A stretch of DNA of 64,000 nucleotides from Candidatus Roseilinea sp. (GTDB lineage Bacteria > Chloroflexota > Anaerolineae > J036 > Brachytrichaceae). Of the stretch, positions 8,323 through 16,866 are shown in pieces. Numbering within the stretch: the first letter of the stretch is position 1; each line of letters starts with the position of its first letter. Under the pieces are notes generated by a model, which ran no database searches, was not told where the DNA came from, and saw only the letters and a list, made by a program, of their open reading frames with translations. The stretch lies in the NCBI GenBank assembly GCA_025998955.1, contig AP024676.1:1550001-1614000 (forward strand), in the 5' to 3' direction. The position numbers and the translations under genes were made by a program.

Positions 8323-9726
8323 TCACATCCCTTGCCACAGGCGGTCGGCGGCCTCGCGCGTCTTGGCGATCAGCGCCTCGGGATCAGCATTCAGGACGAC
8401 GTAATCACGCTTCAGCCATCGGCCGGCCACCATCACACTGTGCACGTCCACCGCATCGCGCCACAGGATCAGTTGGTCGAGCAAATTATGCGCGGTGATC
8501 GGCGTCGGCAAATCGAGGTCAATTGCGATCAGGTCGGCCTGTTTGCCCACGGCCAGCGACCCAATCGCATCGTCCATCGCCAGCGCGCGTGCGCCATCGC
8601 TGGTGGCCATCTGCCACACTTCGCGCGCTGGCATCGCGCCGGGGTCCAGCAGCCGCGCCTTATGAATCAGGAACGCGCCGCGCAACGACGCAAAGAAGTT
8701 AGCGACATAGCCATCGGTGCCCAGGCCAACGATGGCCCCGGCTCGGCGCATCTCCGGTACCGGCGCGATGCCGCCGCCCACCTCGCAGTTGCTCAGCGGC
8801 ATCGTCGTCACCCGGATGCCGCGTTCGCCGACGATGCGCACCTCATCCGACGAGAGCTGAACGCACTGCGATGCCAGCGTGGTCTCGTCGAGGATGCCCA
8901 GGTCGTCGTAGTGTTCGATCGTGCGCCGGCCCCACTTCTTCAACGCCTGCTCCGGCTCATACGTCCCCTCCGAACAGTGGAAATGCAACAGCACGCCGAG
9001 TTCCTTCGCCAACCCATACGCCTTGCGGATGAAATCGTCGCTACACGTAAAGGTGGTGTGGTGACACATCGCGCCGCTGATGAGTTGCGTAGCATGGAAT
9101 GTGGATCGTGGACCGAGTGACGACCCAGGCTCTGCGCTCCGCGACTCCCGACCGGCGCGACACGCTCGGATGAACTCGACGTTCTCGCGCAGCCCCAGCT
9201 CGCCATTCTCCTCGCCCACTCGCTGTGTGGCCTCGAAGCACAGCACGCCGCGCAGCCCCCAGCGCGCGACGACTTCGGCCTGGACGAATAGCCCGCCGGG
9301 GATGGCGTTGGGCGCCTCCAGGCAGTCGAAGAACGTAGTGATGCCACTGCGGATCATGTCGTAGCACGACAGGTCCATCGCCGCGCGCAGCATATCGTGG
9401 TCGAGCCGGTCTTCGATCTTGCCCCACCAAAACTCGTTCAAGAAGGCCCAGAAGTCCGCCGGCGCATGCTCGGTGGGGATGCCATGCGCCAGCACGCCGT
9501 AGCAGTGCCGATGCGCATCCACGAAACCGGGCGAGATGGCGCAACCGCGCAGATCGGTCAGTTCGGCATCGGGATATTGCGCCCGCATGGCCTCGATTTC
9601 GCCAAGGCCGGCGATACGATTACCTTCAACCAGGATAGCGTAATCGGGCTGGGGCGGCTCGCTCGCCGAGGTAATCAGCCACGAGCAAAGCAGAAGTTGG
9701 CGCTTCGGGAAATGATCCTGAGTCAT
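8323..9726 (-). CDS. SsnA/AtzA-type amidohydrolase with altered active-site motif
   Basis: 467-residue metal-dependent hydrolase of the amidohydrolase superfamily (deaminase/chlorohydrolase branch). Visible metal-site elements: HRH in GFVDAHRHCYG, HFHCSEG with the catalytic Glu, and the Asp of GLGTDGY. In the position where family members read HCVHL, this protein reads QCVQL, so both histidines are glutamine, including the one that usually helps polarise water. A stretch near residues 190-210 (RESRSAEPGSSLGPRST) is an insertion encoded by a period-7 repeat. Substrate cannot be predicted. It is a lone gene convergent with nothing and divergent from the subtilase. Confidence 0.85.
   Translation of the reverse strand: MTQDHFPKRQLLLCSWLITSASEPPQPDYAILVEGNRIAGLGEIEAMRAQYPDAELTDLRGCAISPGFVDAHRHCYGVLAHGIPTEHAPADFWAFLNEFWWGKIEDRLDHDMLRAAMDLSCYDMIRSGITTFFDCLEAPNAIPGGLFVQAEVVARWGLRGVLCFEATQRVGEENGELGLRENVEFIRACRAGRESRSAEPGSSLGPRSTFHATQLISGAMCHHTTFTCSDDFIRKAYGLAKELGVLLHFHCSEGTYEPEQALKKWGRRTIEHYDDLGILDETTLASQCVQLSSDEVRIVGERGIRVTTMPLSNCEVGGGIAPVPEMRRAGAIVGLGTDGYVANFFASLRGAFLIHKARLLDPGAMPAREVWQMATSDGARALAMDDAIGSLAVGKQADLIAIDLDLPTPITAHNLLDQLILWRDAVDVHSVMVAGRWLKRDYVVLNADPEALIAKTREAADRLWQGM
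9102..9157. repeat. Period-7 repeat inside the amidohydrolase gene
   Basis: Eight heptamers in a row, most with CG at positions six and seven (for example TGGATCG, TGGACCG, AGTGACG, CTCCGCG, ACTCCCG). They encode a hydrophilic insertion between the conserved FIRACR and HATQLISG segments. The total length is close to a multiple of 21, which keeps the frame. Confidence 0.65.
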
Positions 9727-9767
9727 GGACTCATTTTAGGTGGGAGGATTTTAGATCTGTAGAGGGA

Positions 9768-9795
9768 TTGACGACGCTGCGGTATCTGCGATACT
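9768..9795 (+). promoter_or_regulatory. Probable promoter of the subtilase gene
   Basis: TTGACG (9768-9773) and GATACT (9790-9795) are 16 bases apart. A GAGGGG ribosome-binding site (9806-9811) and the ATG at 9821 follow. Confidence 0.55.
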
Positions 9796-9820
9796 CACAC
9801 CCAACGAGGGGATTTCAAAT

Positions 9821-12004
9821 ATGTCAACTTCAGCGGCCTCGTCACGCCGGCGAAGTCGCCTTGCGGCGATGCTCACGCTCTCGATCGTCGCTGCATTGAT
9901 GCTATCCGGCCTCTCCCTGTCGCTGGCAGATGACGGCGGTGAAGAGGAAAAGGGCCGGATGATCGCACCCGCGCGGAACCCGGCAGCATCCGACCCGACA
10001 GCGCTGCGCGCGCAAGTTTCACAGCGCGGCCGGCTGCGCGTCATCGCCACGTTGAATGTGAACTACCGGCCCGAAGGCCAGCTTGCCGGCGCAGAGGCGA
10101 CGGCGCAGCGCGCCGCCATACGGGCGACGACGGCACGTGTGCTGTCGCGCCTGGCCGGCGCAAATTACACCTTGAACGCTGAATTCGAGGTCTATCCATT
10201 TATCGGGTTGACGGTTGACGCCACGGGGCTGGAGGCGTTGTTGGCCTCGCCGGACGTGCTGGCCGTTGTGGAGAGCACGCGCAAGCGCCCTGCCGACCTG
10301 CAATCGAACCAGATCATTGGTGCCGACATTGCGCACAACCTGGGCTACACCGGCAGCGGCTATGCCGTCGCCATCCTCGACACGGGCGTGCAGACGTCGC
10401 ATCCTTTCCTCGCCGGCAAGACCGTCGCCGAGGCATGCTTCTCGCGGACCGATGCCGGCGAAGGCGCGACGACGCTATGCCCGAACGGCCAATCCACCGG
10501 CCCCAGCGGAACACCGGGCCAGGCCGGCCCCGGCGCCGGCGCGAATTGCAACATCAGTATTGAGGGCTGCGACCACGGCACACATGTGGCCGGCATCGCC
10601 GTCGGCAGGAACTACGGCGGCGGGCCGGGCTACAACGGCGTCGCTCCGGGTGCGACGCTGATCGCGATCCAGGTCTTCTCGCAGTTCAACGATCCAACCT
10701 TCTGCGCGCCCGATCCGTCCTGCATCGCGGCCTTCGACGAAGACATCCTGGCCGCGCTGCAATACGTGCAGACTACACTAGCCGCCGGCTACACCATCGC
10801 AGCGGTAAACATGAGCCTGGGCGACGGTTCGAACAACACCTCGCCATGCGACTCCAGCCCGTATTTCACCGCCGTGGCCGGCCTGCGCGCCCTCAACATC
10901 GCCACGGTCATCGCAGCCGGTAATCAAAGCTACCCAAACGGCCTGAGTAACCCGGCGTGCGTCTCGAACGCGATTAGCGTCGGCTCGACGACGAAGCAAG
11001 ACGCCATCTCTAGCTTCTCGAACCGCGCCGGCTACATGAGCCTGTTCGCGCCGGGCTCGGCGATCAACTCCTCGGTGCCGAACAACAGCTACGCCACGCT
11101 CAGCGGCACGTCTATGGCTGCGCCGCACGTGGCCGGCGCGTGGGCCGTGATGCGCCAGCGCTACCCGACAGACGACGTTGGGCAAATCTTGACGCGGCTG
11201 CAGACGACCGGCAAGCCGATCACGTTCGGATCGAATACCAAGTCGCGCATCCAGCTTGCAGCAGCGGCCGGCTTGCCTACGGCAACGCCAACCAACACCG
11301 CTACACCCACAGCGACTGCGCCACCGCCGCCGCCAACCAGCACACCCCATCCCAATTCGAACTACATGATCCAGGACGGCAGCTTCGAAGGCGGCACGAC
11401 GTCTCCACATTGGGGTCAAGGGTCGAACGTGTTCGGCACGCCGTTGTGCACACTGGCCGCGTGTGGCGGCGTCGGCCCGCGCACCGGCACGTGGTGGGCC
11501 TGGTTCGGCGGCACCACGCAGGCCGAGCAGGGCTTCTTGCAGCAACAGAAGCGGATCGCGCCGGGTGCGAAGACGCTCACCTTCTGGCTGTGGTGGAGCG
11601 CCGGCCATCACGCCAATTCGACGTTCAAAGTCAGGATGGATGGCCTCGAGATCTTCTCGATCACCGGCGCGACGAACACGGCCTACCGAGCGGGATGGAC
11701 GTTGGTCGGCATTGACATCTCGGCTTACGCCGACGACAACGTGCACACGCTGCGCTTCGAGCAATCGAACCGGGTCGGTGAATTGACGAACATCCACATG
11801 GACGACGTCAATCTGGATGGTGCACCGCCGGGCACACCTGCGCCAACGCCCACACCAACCGCAATGCCGAGTATGCCCACGCCAACGCCCACGCCAACCG
11901 CAATGCCGAGTACGCCCACGCCAACCGGCACCCCACCTACGCCTACAGCGACACCTACGGGCGGCCTGGGCGGCAAAACCTTCCTGCCCATCGTCATTCG
12001 CTAA
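9821..12004 (+). CDS. Secreted subtilisin-like serine protease (S8) with C-terminal lectin-like domain
   Basis: 727 residues. An N-terminal membrane/signal segment is followed by a propeptide-like region and the peptidase S8 domain. The catalytic triad is intact: Asp 187 (AILDTGVQ), His 252 (HGTHVAG) and Ser 431 (SGTSMAAPHVAG), with oxyanion Asn 368 (AAGNQS). After the protease come a Thr/Pro linker, a beta-sandwich-like domain of about 150 residues (starting NYMIQDGSFEGG, Trp-rich, likely carbohydrate or protein binding), a second Thr/Pro linker, and the tail KTFLPIVIR. Such linkers and FLP tails are common at the ends of secreted Chloroflexota proteins; a sorting role is inference. GAGGGG lies nine bases before the ATG. 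Probably extracellular nutrient proteolysis. Confidence 0.93.
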   Translation: MSTSAASSRRRSRLAAMLTLSIVAALMLSGLSLSLADDGGEEEKGRMIAPARNPAASDPTALRAQVSQRGRLRVIATLNVNYRPEGQLAGAEATAQRAAIRATTARVLSRLAGANYTLNAEFEVYPFIGLTVDATGLEALLASPDVLAVVESTRKRPADLQSNQIIGADIAHNLGYTGSGYAVAILDTGVQTSHPFLAGKTVAEACFSRTDAGEGATTLCPNGQSTGPSGTPGQAGPGAGANCNISIEGCDHGTHVAGIAVGRNYGGGPGYNGVAPGATLIAIQVFSQFNDPTFCAPDPSCIAAFDEDILAALQYVQTTLAAGYTIAAVNMSLGDGSNNTSPCDSSPYFTAVAGLRALNIATVIAAGNQSYPNGLSNPACVSNAISVGSTTKQDAISSFSNRAGYMSLFAPGSAINSSVPNNSYATLSGTSMAAPHVAGAWAVMRQRYPTDDVGQILTRLQTTGKPITFGSNTKSRIQLAAAAGLPTATPTNTATPTATAPPPPPTSTPHPNSNYMIQDGSFEGGTTSPHWGQGSNVFGTPLCTLAACGGVGPRTGTWWAWFGGTTQAEQGFLQQQKRIAPGAKTLTFWLWWSAGHHANSTFKVRMDGLEIFSITGATNTAYRAGWTLVGIDISAYADDNVHTLRFEQSNRVGELTNIHMDDVNLDGAPPGTPAPTPTPTAMPSMPTPTPTPTAMPSTPTPTGTPPTPTATPTGGLGGKTFLPIVIR
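11843..11920 (+). repeat. Two 39-bp tandem units coding the second Thr/Pro linker
   Basis: Positions 11843-11881 and 11882-11920 are near-identical 39-base units that code for PTPTPTAMPSxPT-type linker sequence just before the C-terminal FLP tail of the subtilase. Confidence 0.85.
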
Positions 12005-12049
12005 ATCGCGACACGGGTGAACCGTTCAGCGGCTGAGGAAGTCGGCGCT

Positions 12050-12222
12050 GGGTGCATTCCAAAATGGGGGAGCGCGAACCGGCCTGCAGCGGTGTTCGCC
12101 TCAGTCGCACTGGGATAAATCCCAGCGCTGAGCATACGGGCAAGCCGCGCGCATCCCGCCCCCTTCAGCCCAGGCGTTTACGCCGGGCCGGTCTACGTCT
12201 GCCCCCATTGGCGAATGCACCC
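12050..12222. repeat. MITE-like element with 21-bp terminal inverted repeats
   Basis: The 296-base gap before polA contains arms at 12050-12070 and 12202-12222. Both read GGGTGCATTC(N3)AATGGGGG in opposite orientation, 18 of 21 positions matching. Inside are two hairpins: CTGGGAT/ATCCCAG at 12110-12125 and GCCCAGGCG/CGCCGGGC at 12168-12188. There is no coding capacity. The layout resembles a small non-autonomous mobile element or a structured intergenic repeat; the arms and hairpins are seen directly, mobility is not. Confidence 0.7.
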
Positions 12223-12288
12223 TTCAGCGGCGTCGTTTCGTTTGAGCGAACAGGCATCGTGAGATAAACTCCGGCCAGCTTATCAACT

Positions 12289-12294
12289 TACAAT
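12289..12294 (+). promoter_or_regulatory. -10-like hexamer directly before polA (leaderless start)
   Basis: TACAAT ends six bases before the polA ATG and no purine-rich ribosome-binding site is present. This suggests transcription starting at or very near the start codon. No convincing -35 box is visible. Confidence 0.4.
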
Positions 12295-12300
12295 ACGGCC

Positions 12301-15180
12301 ATGGCACACGCCAACGGCAAACGGCCGAAGCTGCTCCTGCTGGACGGCCACTCACTGGCCTACCGCGCGTTCTTTGTGGTCTATCCGCCCAACCGGCCGG
12401 ACACCGGCCTGGCCCAGCTCTCGATCACCAACGAGCGCGGCGAGAAGGAATTCACCGGCGTGGTCTATACCTTCGCCAGCATGTTGCTGCGCGTGTGGCA
12501 CGAGCAGCAGCCGGATTACATCGCCGCGGCGTTCGACGTCGGCGCCACCTTCCGCGACGACATCTACCCGGAATACAAGAGCACCCGACAGAAGTCGCCG
12601 GACACGCTGGAGGAGCAAGTCGCGCGCATCCAGCATCTGCTGAAGACGTTCGACATCCCGATCTTTACGGCGGATGGCTTCGAGGCCGATGACGTGCTCG
12701 GCACGCTCGCCCGACGCGCCAGCAGCGAAGGGATGGAGGTGATCATCGTCACCGGCGACCGCGACGCGCTGCAGCTCGTCTCGCCGGCGGTCAAGGTGCT
12801 TACCTCTCGCCAGCGTTTCGAGGACACCATCATCTACGACGAAGCGCTGGTCGAATCTACCTACGGCGTGCGCCCCGATCAACTGATTGATTACAAAGCG
12901 TTGGTGGGCGACACATCGGACAACATTCCCGGCGTGCGCGGCATCGGCGAGAAGACCGCGCAGGCGCTCCTGCAGCAGTACGGCACGCTAGACGGCATCT
13001 ATGCGCACCTGGACGAGATCGCCCAGAAGCGCGTGCGCGCCGCGTTGGAGGCCGGCCGCGCGTCTGCCTACCTGAGCAAACAGCTTGCCACCATTCGCAC
13101 CGACCTGCCGCTGGAGGTGAACTGGGACGCCTGCGCTGCTCAGTTCGACTACCAGCGCGTGCTCGGTTTGTTCCGCGAACTGCGCTTCGAGAGCCTGGTC
13201 AAGCGCATCCCGCACGCGCCGGCGACCGTGGCAGAGGCCGAAGACGCCGGCTCCGTTGCCCCACCCGCGCAACTGAGCATGTTCGATGCCGGCACCGACC
13301 GGCCACTGCCGGTCACTCCCACGGTAGACGCGCCTACGCGCGCGCGCCTGGTGGACAGCGATGACGCATACAAAGCGTTGCTCGCCGCGCTCAACAATGC
13401 CCGGCGCATCGCCTTCGACACCGAGACTACCGACACCGACCCACTGCGCGGCGAGTTGGTCGGCTTGTCGTTCTGCGTGAAGGAAGGCGAAGGCTGGTAT
13501 CTGCCCTGTGTAGCCCATACTGCATCGGTGGATGGCGAAAAGGCGCACCCGTGGCATCTCGATCCGACTTCACCCAAGTTCGAGCCGGTCGTCCTGGCGC
13601 TGCAGCGGCGCGAGGTCGAACTCATCGCCCACAACGCCAAATTCGACCTGGAGGTGCTGCGCGGAGTGGGAGTGACGCTTGACAAGCCGGTCTTCGACAC
13701 GATGATCGCCCAGTTCCTATGCGATCCCGGCGGGCGTGCGCTGGGGTTGAAGCAAATGGCCTTCAACTATTTCGGCTGGCAGATGACGGAGATCGGCGAG
13801 TTGATCGGGCGCGGCAAGAGGCAAATCACCATGCGCGAAGTGCCGATCGAGCACGTGGCGGCCTACGCCGCTGCCGACGCCGACGCGACCTATCGCCTGC
13901 GCGACGTGCTCGAGCCGATGCTCCGCGAGCGCAACCAGGAGCGGCTGTTCCATGAGGTCGAGCTGCCGCTCATCCCGGTGCTGGTGGAGATGGAGCTGAC
14001 CGGCGTCGCGCTCGACGTCAAGTATCTCGGCGAGCTTTCGGGCGAGATCACCGAACGCCTGCGCGAGCTGGAGAAGCAGATCTACAACGTCGCCGGCATG
14101 GTGTTCAACATCAACTCCACCAAACAGCTCAGCGACGTGCTGTTCGGCAAGTTGGGCCTGCCCACGCAGGGTCTGCGCAAGACCGAAGCTGGTGGCTTCT
14201 CCACCGCCGCCGACGTGCTGGACGGCCTGCGCGACCAGCACGAGATCGTCCCGCTCATCTTGGAACATCGCGAGCTGAGCAAGCTACAAGGCACCTACGT
14301 GAACGCGCTGCCGCAATTGATCAATCCCAAGACCGGCCGTCTGCACACCGACTTCAACCAGACCGGCGCAGTCACCGGCCGGCTGTCGTCCTCGAATCCC
14401 AACCTGCAGAACATCCCGATCAAGACCGAGATGGGCCGGCGCGTGCGCAAAGCTTTCATCCCGCGCAAGGGTTGGCGGCTGATCAGCGCCGACTATTCGC
14501 AGGTCGAGCTACGCATTCTCGCCCATCTGGCCGACGACCCGACCCTGAAGCAGGCCTTCGCCAACAACGAGGACATCCACGCCACGACGGCCGCCGCGAT
14601 CTACGAAGTGCCGCTGCGCGACGTGACGCCGATGCAGCGCAACAACGCCAAGCGCATCAACTTCGGCATCGCCTACGGCATGGGCGCGTTCGCCCTGGCG
14701 GCCAACACCGGCATGACGCAGGCCGAAGCGCAGGAGTTCATCAACCGCTACTTCGCCCGCTTCCCCAACGTGCGGGCATGGCTGGACGCGACCAAGCGCC
14801 GCACCGCCGAACAGGGCTATGTCGAGACGGTGCTGGGCCGGCGGCGCTACTTCCCGGAGCTGACCTCGCGCACATCGCCCGAGCCGGTGCGCCGCCGCGC
14901 CGAGCGCGAAGCGATCAACCACCCGGTGCAAGGCTCGGCGGCGGACATCATGAAGATCGCCATGATCAACGTGCATCGCCGGCTGCGCGAAGGGGGCTAC
15001 CAGGCGCGCATGACGTTGCAGGTGCATGACGAGCTGGTGTTCGACTGCCCGCCCAACGAGGTTGCCGAAGTGTGCGCCTTGATCAAACGCGAGATGGAGT
15101 CGGCTTATCGGCTGAGCGTGCCGTTGCGCGCCGACATCGCCGCAGGCAAGAACTGGGACGAGGTGGAAGAGGTATCGTGA
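12301..15180 (+). CDS. polA: DNA polymerase I
   Basis: 959 residues with all three domains. The N-terminal 5'-nuclease shows TGDRDALQL near residue 151 and the H3TH region GVRGIGEKTAQALL. The 3'-5' proofreading domain is intact, with DTET (about 372), HNAKFD and the YAAADADATY motif. Polymerase motif A (SADYSQVELR, about 730), motif B (RNNAKRINFGIAYG, about 780) and motif C (VHDELVF, about 908) are all present. It acts in Okazaki fragment processing and repair. The start lacks a ribosome-binding site. The stop codon overlaps the GTG start of the next gene by three bases, implying translational coupling. Confidence 0.97.
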   Translation: MAHANGKRPKLLLLDGHSLAYRAFFVVYPPNRPDTGLAQLSITNERGEKEFTGVVYTFASMLLRVWHEQQPDYIAAAFDVGATFRDDIYPEYKSTRQKSPDTLEEQVARIQHLLKTFDIPIFTADGFEADDVLGTLARRASSEGMEVIIVTGDRDALQLVSPAVKVLTSRQRFEDTIIYDEALVESTYGVRPDQLIDYKALVGDTSDNIPGVRGIGEKTAQALLQQYGTLDGIYAHLDEIAQKRVRAALEAGRASAYLSKQLATIRTDLPLEVNWDACAAQFDYQRVLGLFRELRFESLVKRIPHAPATVAEAEDAGSVAPPAQLSMFDAGTDRPLPVTPTVDAPTRARLVDSDDAYKALLAALNNARRIAFDTETTDTDPLRGELVGLSFCVKEGEGWYLPCVAHTASVDGEKAHPWHLDPTSPKFEPVVLALQRREVELIAHNAKFDLEVLRGVGVTLDKPVFDTMIAQFLCDPGGRALGLKQMAFNYFGWQMTEIGELIGRGKRQITMREVPIEHVAAYAAADADATYRLRDVLEPMLRERNQERLFHEVELPLIPVLVEMELTGVALDVKYLGELSGEITERLRELEKQIYNVAGMVFNINSTKQLSDVLFGKLGLPTQGLRKTEAGGFSTAADVLDGLRDQHEIVPLILEHRELSKLQGTYVNALPQLINPKTGRLHTDFNQTGAVTGRLSSSNPNLQNIPIKTEMGRRVRKAFIPRKGWRLISADYSQVELRILAHLADDPTLKQAFANNEDIHATTAAAIYEVPLRDVTPMQRNNAKRINFGIAYGMGAFALAANTGMTQAEAQEFINRYFARFPNVRAWLDATKRRTAEQGYVETVLGRRRYFPELTSRTSPEPVRRRAEREAINHPVQGSAADIMKIAMINVHRRLREGGYQARMTLQVHDELVFDCPPNEVAEVCALIKREMESAYRLSVPLRADIAAGKNWDEVEEVS

Positions 15181-16121
15181 GCAGAAGGATAGTCATCGCC
15201 GCGTGCGCAGCGTTGCTCACGGCGTGCGCCGGCGACCCGGCCGGTGAGCCACTGATGATCACCCCCGAAATCTTCAGCGTGACGGTGATTCCCCAGGCCA
15301 CCGCCACGCCGACGCCGGAACCAACGCCCACCCCTCTCCCGCTCGCCGCGCGCGTGAACGGCCGGCCCATTACGTTGGCCGAATACGAAGCCGAGTTGGC
15401 GCGCTACATCGCAGCGCTGCCCGACGCGCCTGATCCGAACAGCGACCGAGGCCGGCTGCTGGCCCTGCAGCTTAGGGATGCCGCCCTGGAAGCGCTGATC
15501 GAGCAGGCACTGATCGAAGAAGAGGCCGCGCGCAACGGCATCGAAGTGAGCGACCGGCAAGTTGCCGAAGAGCTGGCGATCGCCAAAGCGCGCGCCGGCG
15601 GAGAAGCGAAGTTCCAGGCTTGGCTGGCCGCCACGCGCCAGACCGAGGCCGGCATCCGCGAACTCATCCGCCGCGAGCTGCTGACCAACGCCGTGCGCGA
15701 CCGCGTGCTGGCGACGATGCCGCGCACGGCGGAATACGTCCACGCTTACCACATCGTCGTCGCCACCGAGCGCGAGGCACGCCAGATATTGACGCGCCTG
15801 CAAAACGGCGCCAAGTTCACCGCGCTGGCGCAGTCGCTCTCGCTGGACGAAAGCACCCGTGCGGATGGCGGCGACCTGGGCTGGTTCGCGCGCCACACCG
15901 GGGCTGTGTTGTGGCCGGAGGTGGAAGACGCCGCCTTCAGCCTGCAGCCGGGCGAGACCAGCGACATCGTCAAAAGCCCGATCGGCTATCACATCATCCG
16001 GGTGACCGAGCGCGAGGTGCGCGCACTGACCGAGGCCGACACCATCCATCTGCAGGAAGCTGCGCTCGCGCAGTGGATAGCGGATCTGAAAGCCAGGGCA
16101 AAGATCGAGAAGTTCATTTAG
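15177..16121 (+). CDS. Parvulin-type peptidyl-prolyl isomerase lipoprotein (PrsA/SurA-like)
   Basis: Extracytoplasmic folding factor of 314 residues. The start is the GTG that overlaps the polA stop, because only this start gives a proper lipoprotein signal: basic RR, a short hydrophobic run, then the lipobox LLTAC. A Thr/Pro linker (TATPTPEPTPTPLP) leads into a SurA-like N-terminal helical part (residues about 55-170) and a parvulin rotamase domain (about 180-290) with the LSLDESTRADGGDLGWF and SPIGYHIIRV segments. Coupling to polA is unusual in function and may only reflect shared transcription. Confidence 0.88.
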   Translation: MSRRIVIAACAALLTACAGDPAGEPLMITPEIFSVTVIPQATATPTPEPTPTPLPLAARVNGRPITLAEYEAELARYIAALPDAPDPNSDRGRLLALQLRDAALEALIEQALIEEEAARNGIEVSDRQVAEELAIAKARAGGEAKFQAWLAATRQTEAGIRELIRRELLTNAVRDRVLATMPRTAEYVHAYHIVVATEREARQILTRLQNGAKFTALAQSLSLDESTRADGGDLGWFARHTGAVLWPEVEDAAFSLQPGETSDIVKSPIGYHIIRVTEREVRALTEADTIHLQEAALAQWIADLKARAKIEKFI

Positions 16122-16192
16122 AGCTCATTCTGCTCGGTGGCAAACTCGCCGTCTGTCGCGCCCCATCGCCCGCTACCCCCTACAATCCAGCC

Positions 16193-16549
16193 ATGCCAGC
16201 CAACGACTCGACTTTCCGTGAAGAAGTGACCGACCTGCGCGCCGAGATCATGCTGACGGGTGTGCTCGCACCGATGCTGATCTTGAGTTGGGTTGCAGCG
16301 TGCGTCGTGTCGTTCTCCTCGTTGCGGGTGCCGGATTAGGTGTGCGTCAGTCTTGCAGCCCTGCCCCTGGCGCTAGGCCCGCTCTGCGTTACGCTCAAAC
16401 AGCTATCTACGCGCCGGCTGCTGCCTCCGATCACCGATCGGACGGCCGGGACGGCGCCCTGGCCGAGCGCAGCACTTCACCACACGATGTCCTCACAAAG
16501 TCCTGAATCTGTCCGCAAAGACTTGACGACTGGACAAGCCGAAGGTTAG
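16193..16549 (+). pseudogene. Broken two-helix membrane protein (in-frame stop)
   Basis: A 48-residue frame (MPANDSTFREEVTDLRAEIM then a membrane helix) stops at TAG 16337-16339. The same frame continues directly with a second hydrophobic segment (SLAALPLALGPLCVTLK) and ends at 16549. Together they look like the N-terminus of a larger membrane sensor that lost its remainder, but the parent family is not identified. TACAAT lies six bases before the ATG, as at polA. It could instead be a genuine 48-residue small membrane protein. Confidence 0.4.
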
Positions 16550-16866
16550 ATTTTGCCCAAGCCTGCTACATCAGGTTGTGGCCAAGATCCGATTGCGGTT
16601 TTATCCGTCTGAGGAGGTGAACGAGCAATGAGTCCACGACATTATGGAGAAGGCGGGATTGACACCACTGCCTCAGAACACGACCTTCGATGAGCTCAAC
16701 GACTTCCTGACCGAAGCGCAACGCACACTCGGTCCAGACGAATTTGCGGTTGGGCCTGGGTCTTAGCCATGACCACAGCCGCCAGCGCCGCAGTGACCTT
16801 TCTGACCACCGACGTGATCGTGCATCGCCGCCAGGCGGAAGCGTCGCTCCGGCCGTGACTCAGGAC
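16550..16866 (+). other. Decayed intergenic stretch before the GH10 gene
   Basis: No intact gene. In the frame 16581-16766 the translation (KIRLRFYPSEEVNEQ, stop, VHDIMEKAGLTPLPQN and so on) reads like a coding remnant with an internal stop at 16629. The ATG at 16644 could start a 40-residue peptide ending at 16766, without a ribosome-binding site. I cannot name the source gene. Confidence 0.4.

Noticed and set aside
10778-11797. A 339-codon minus-strand frame opposite the subtilase
   Set aside because: Arg-rich shadow translation; the subtilase triad and domain order are intact on the plus strand.
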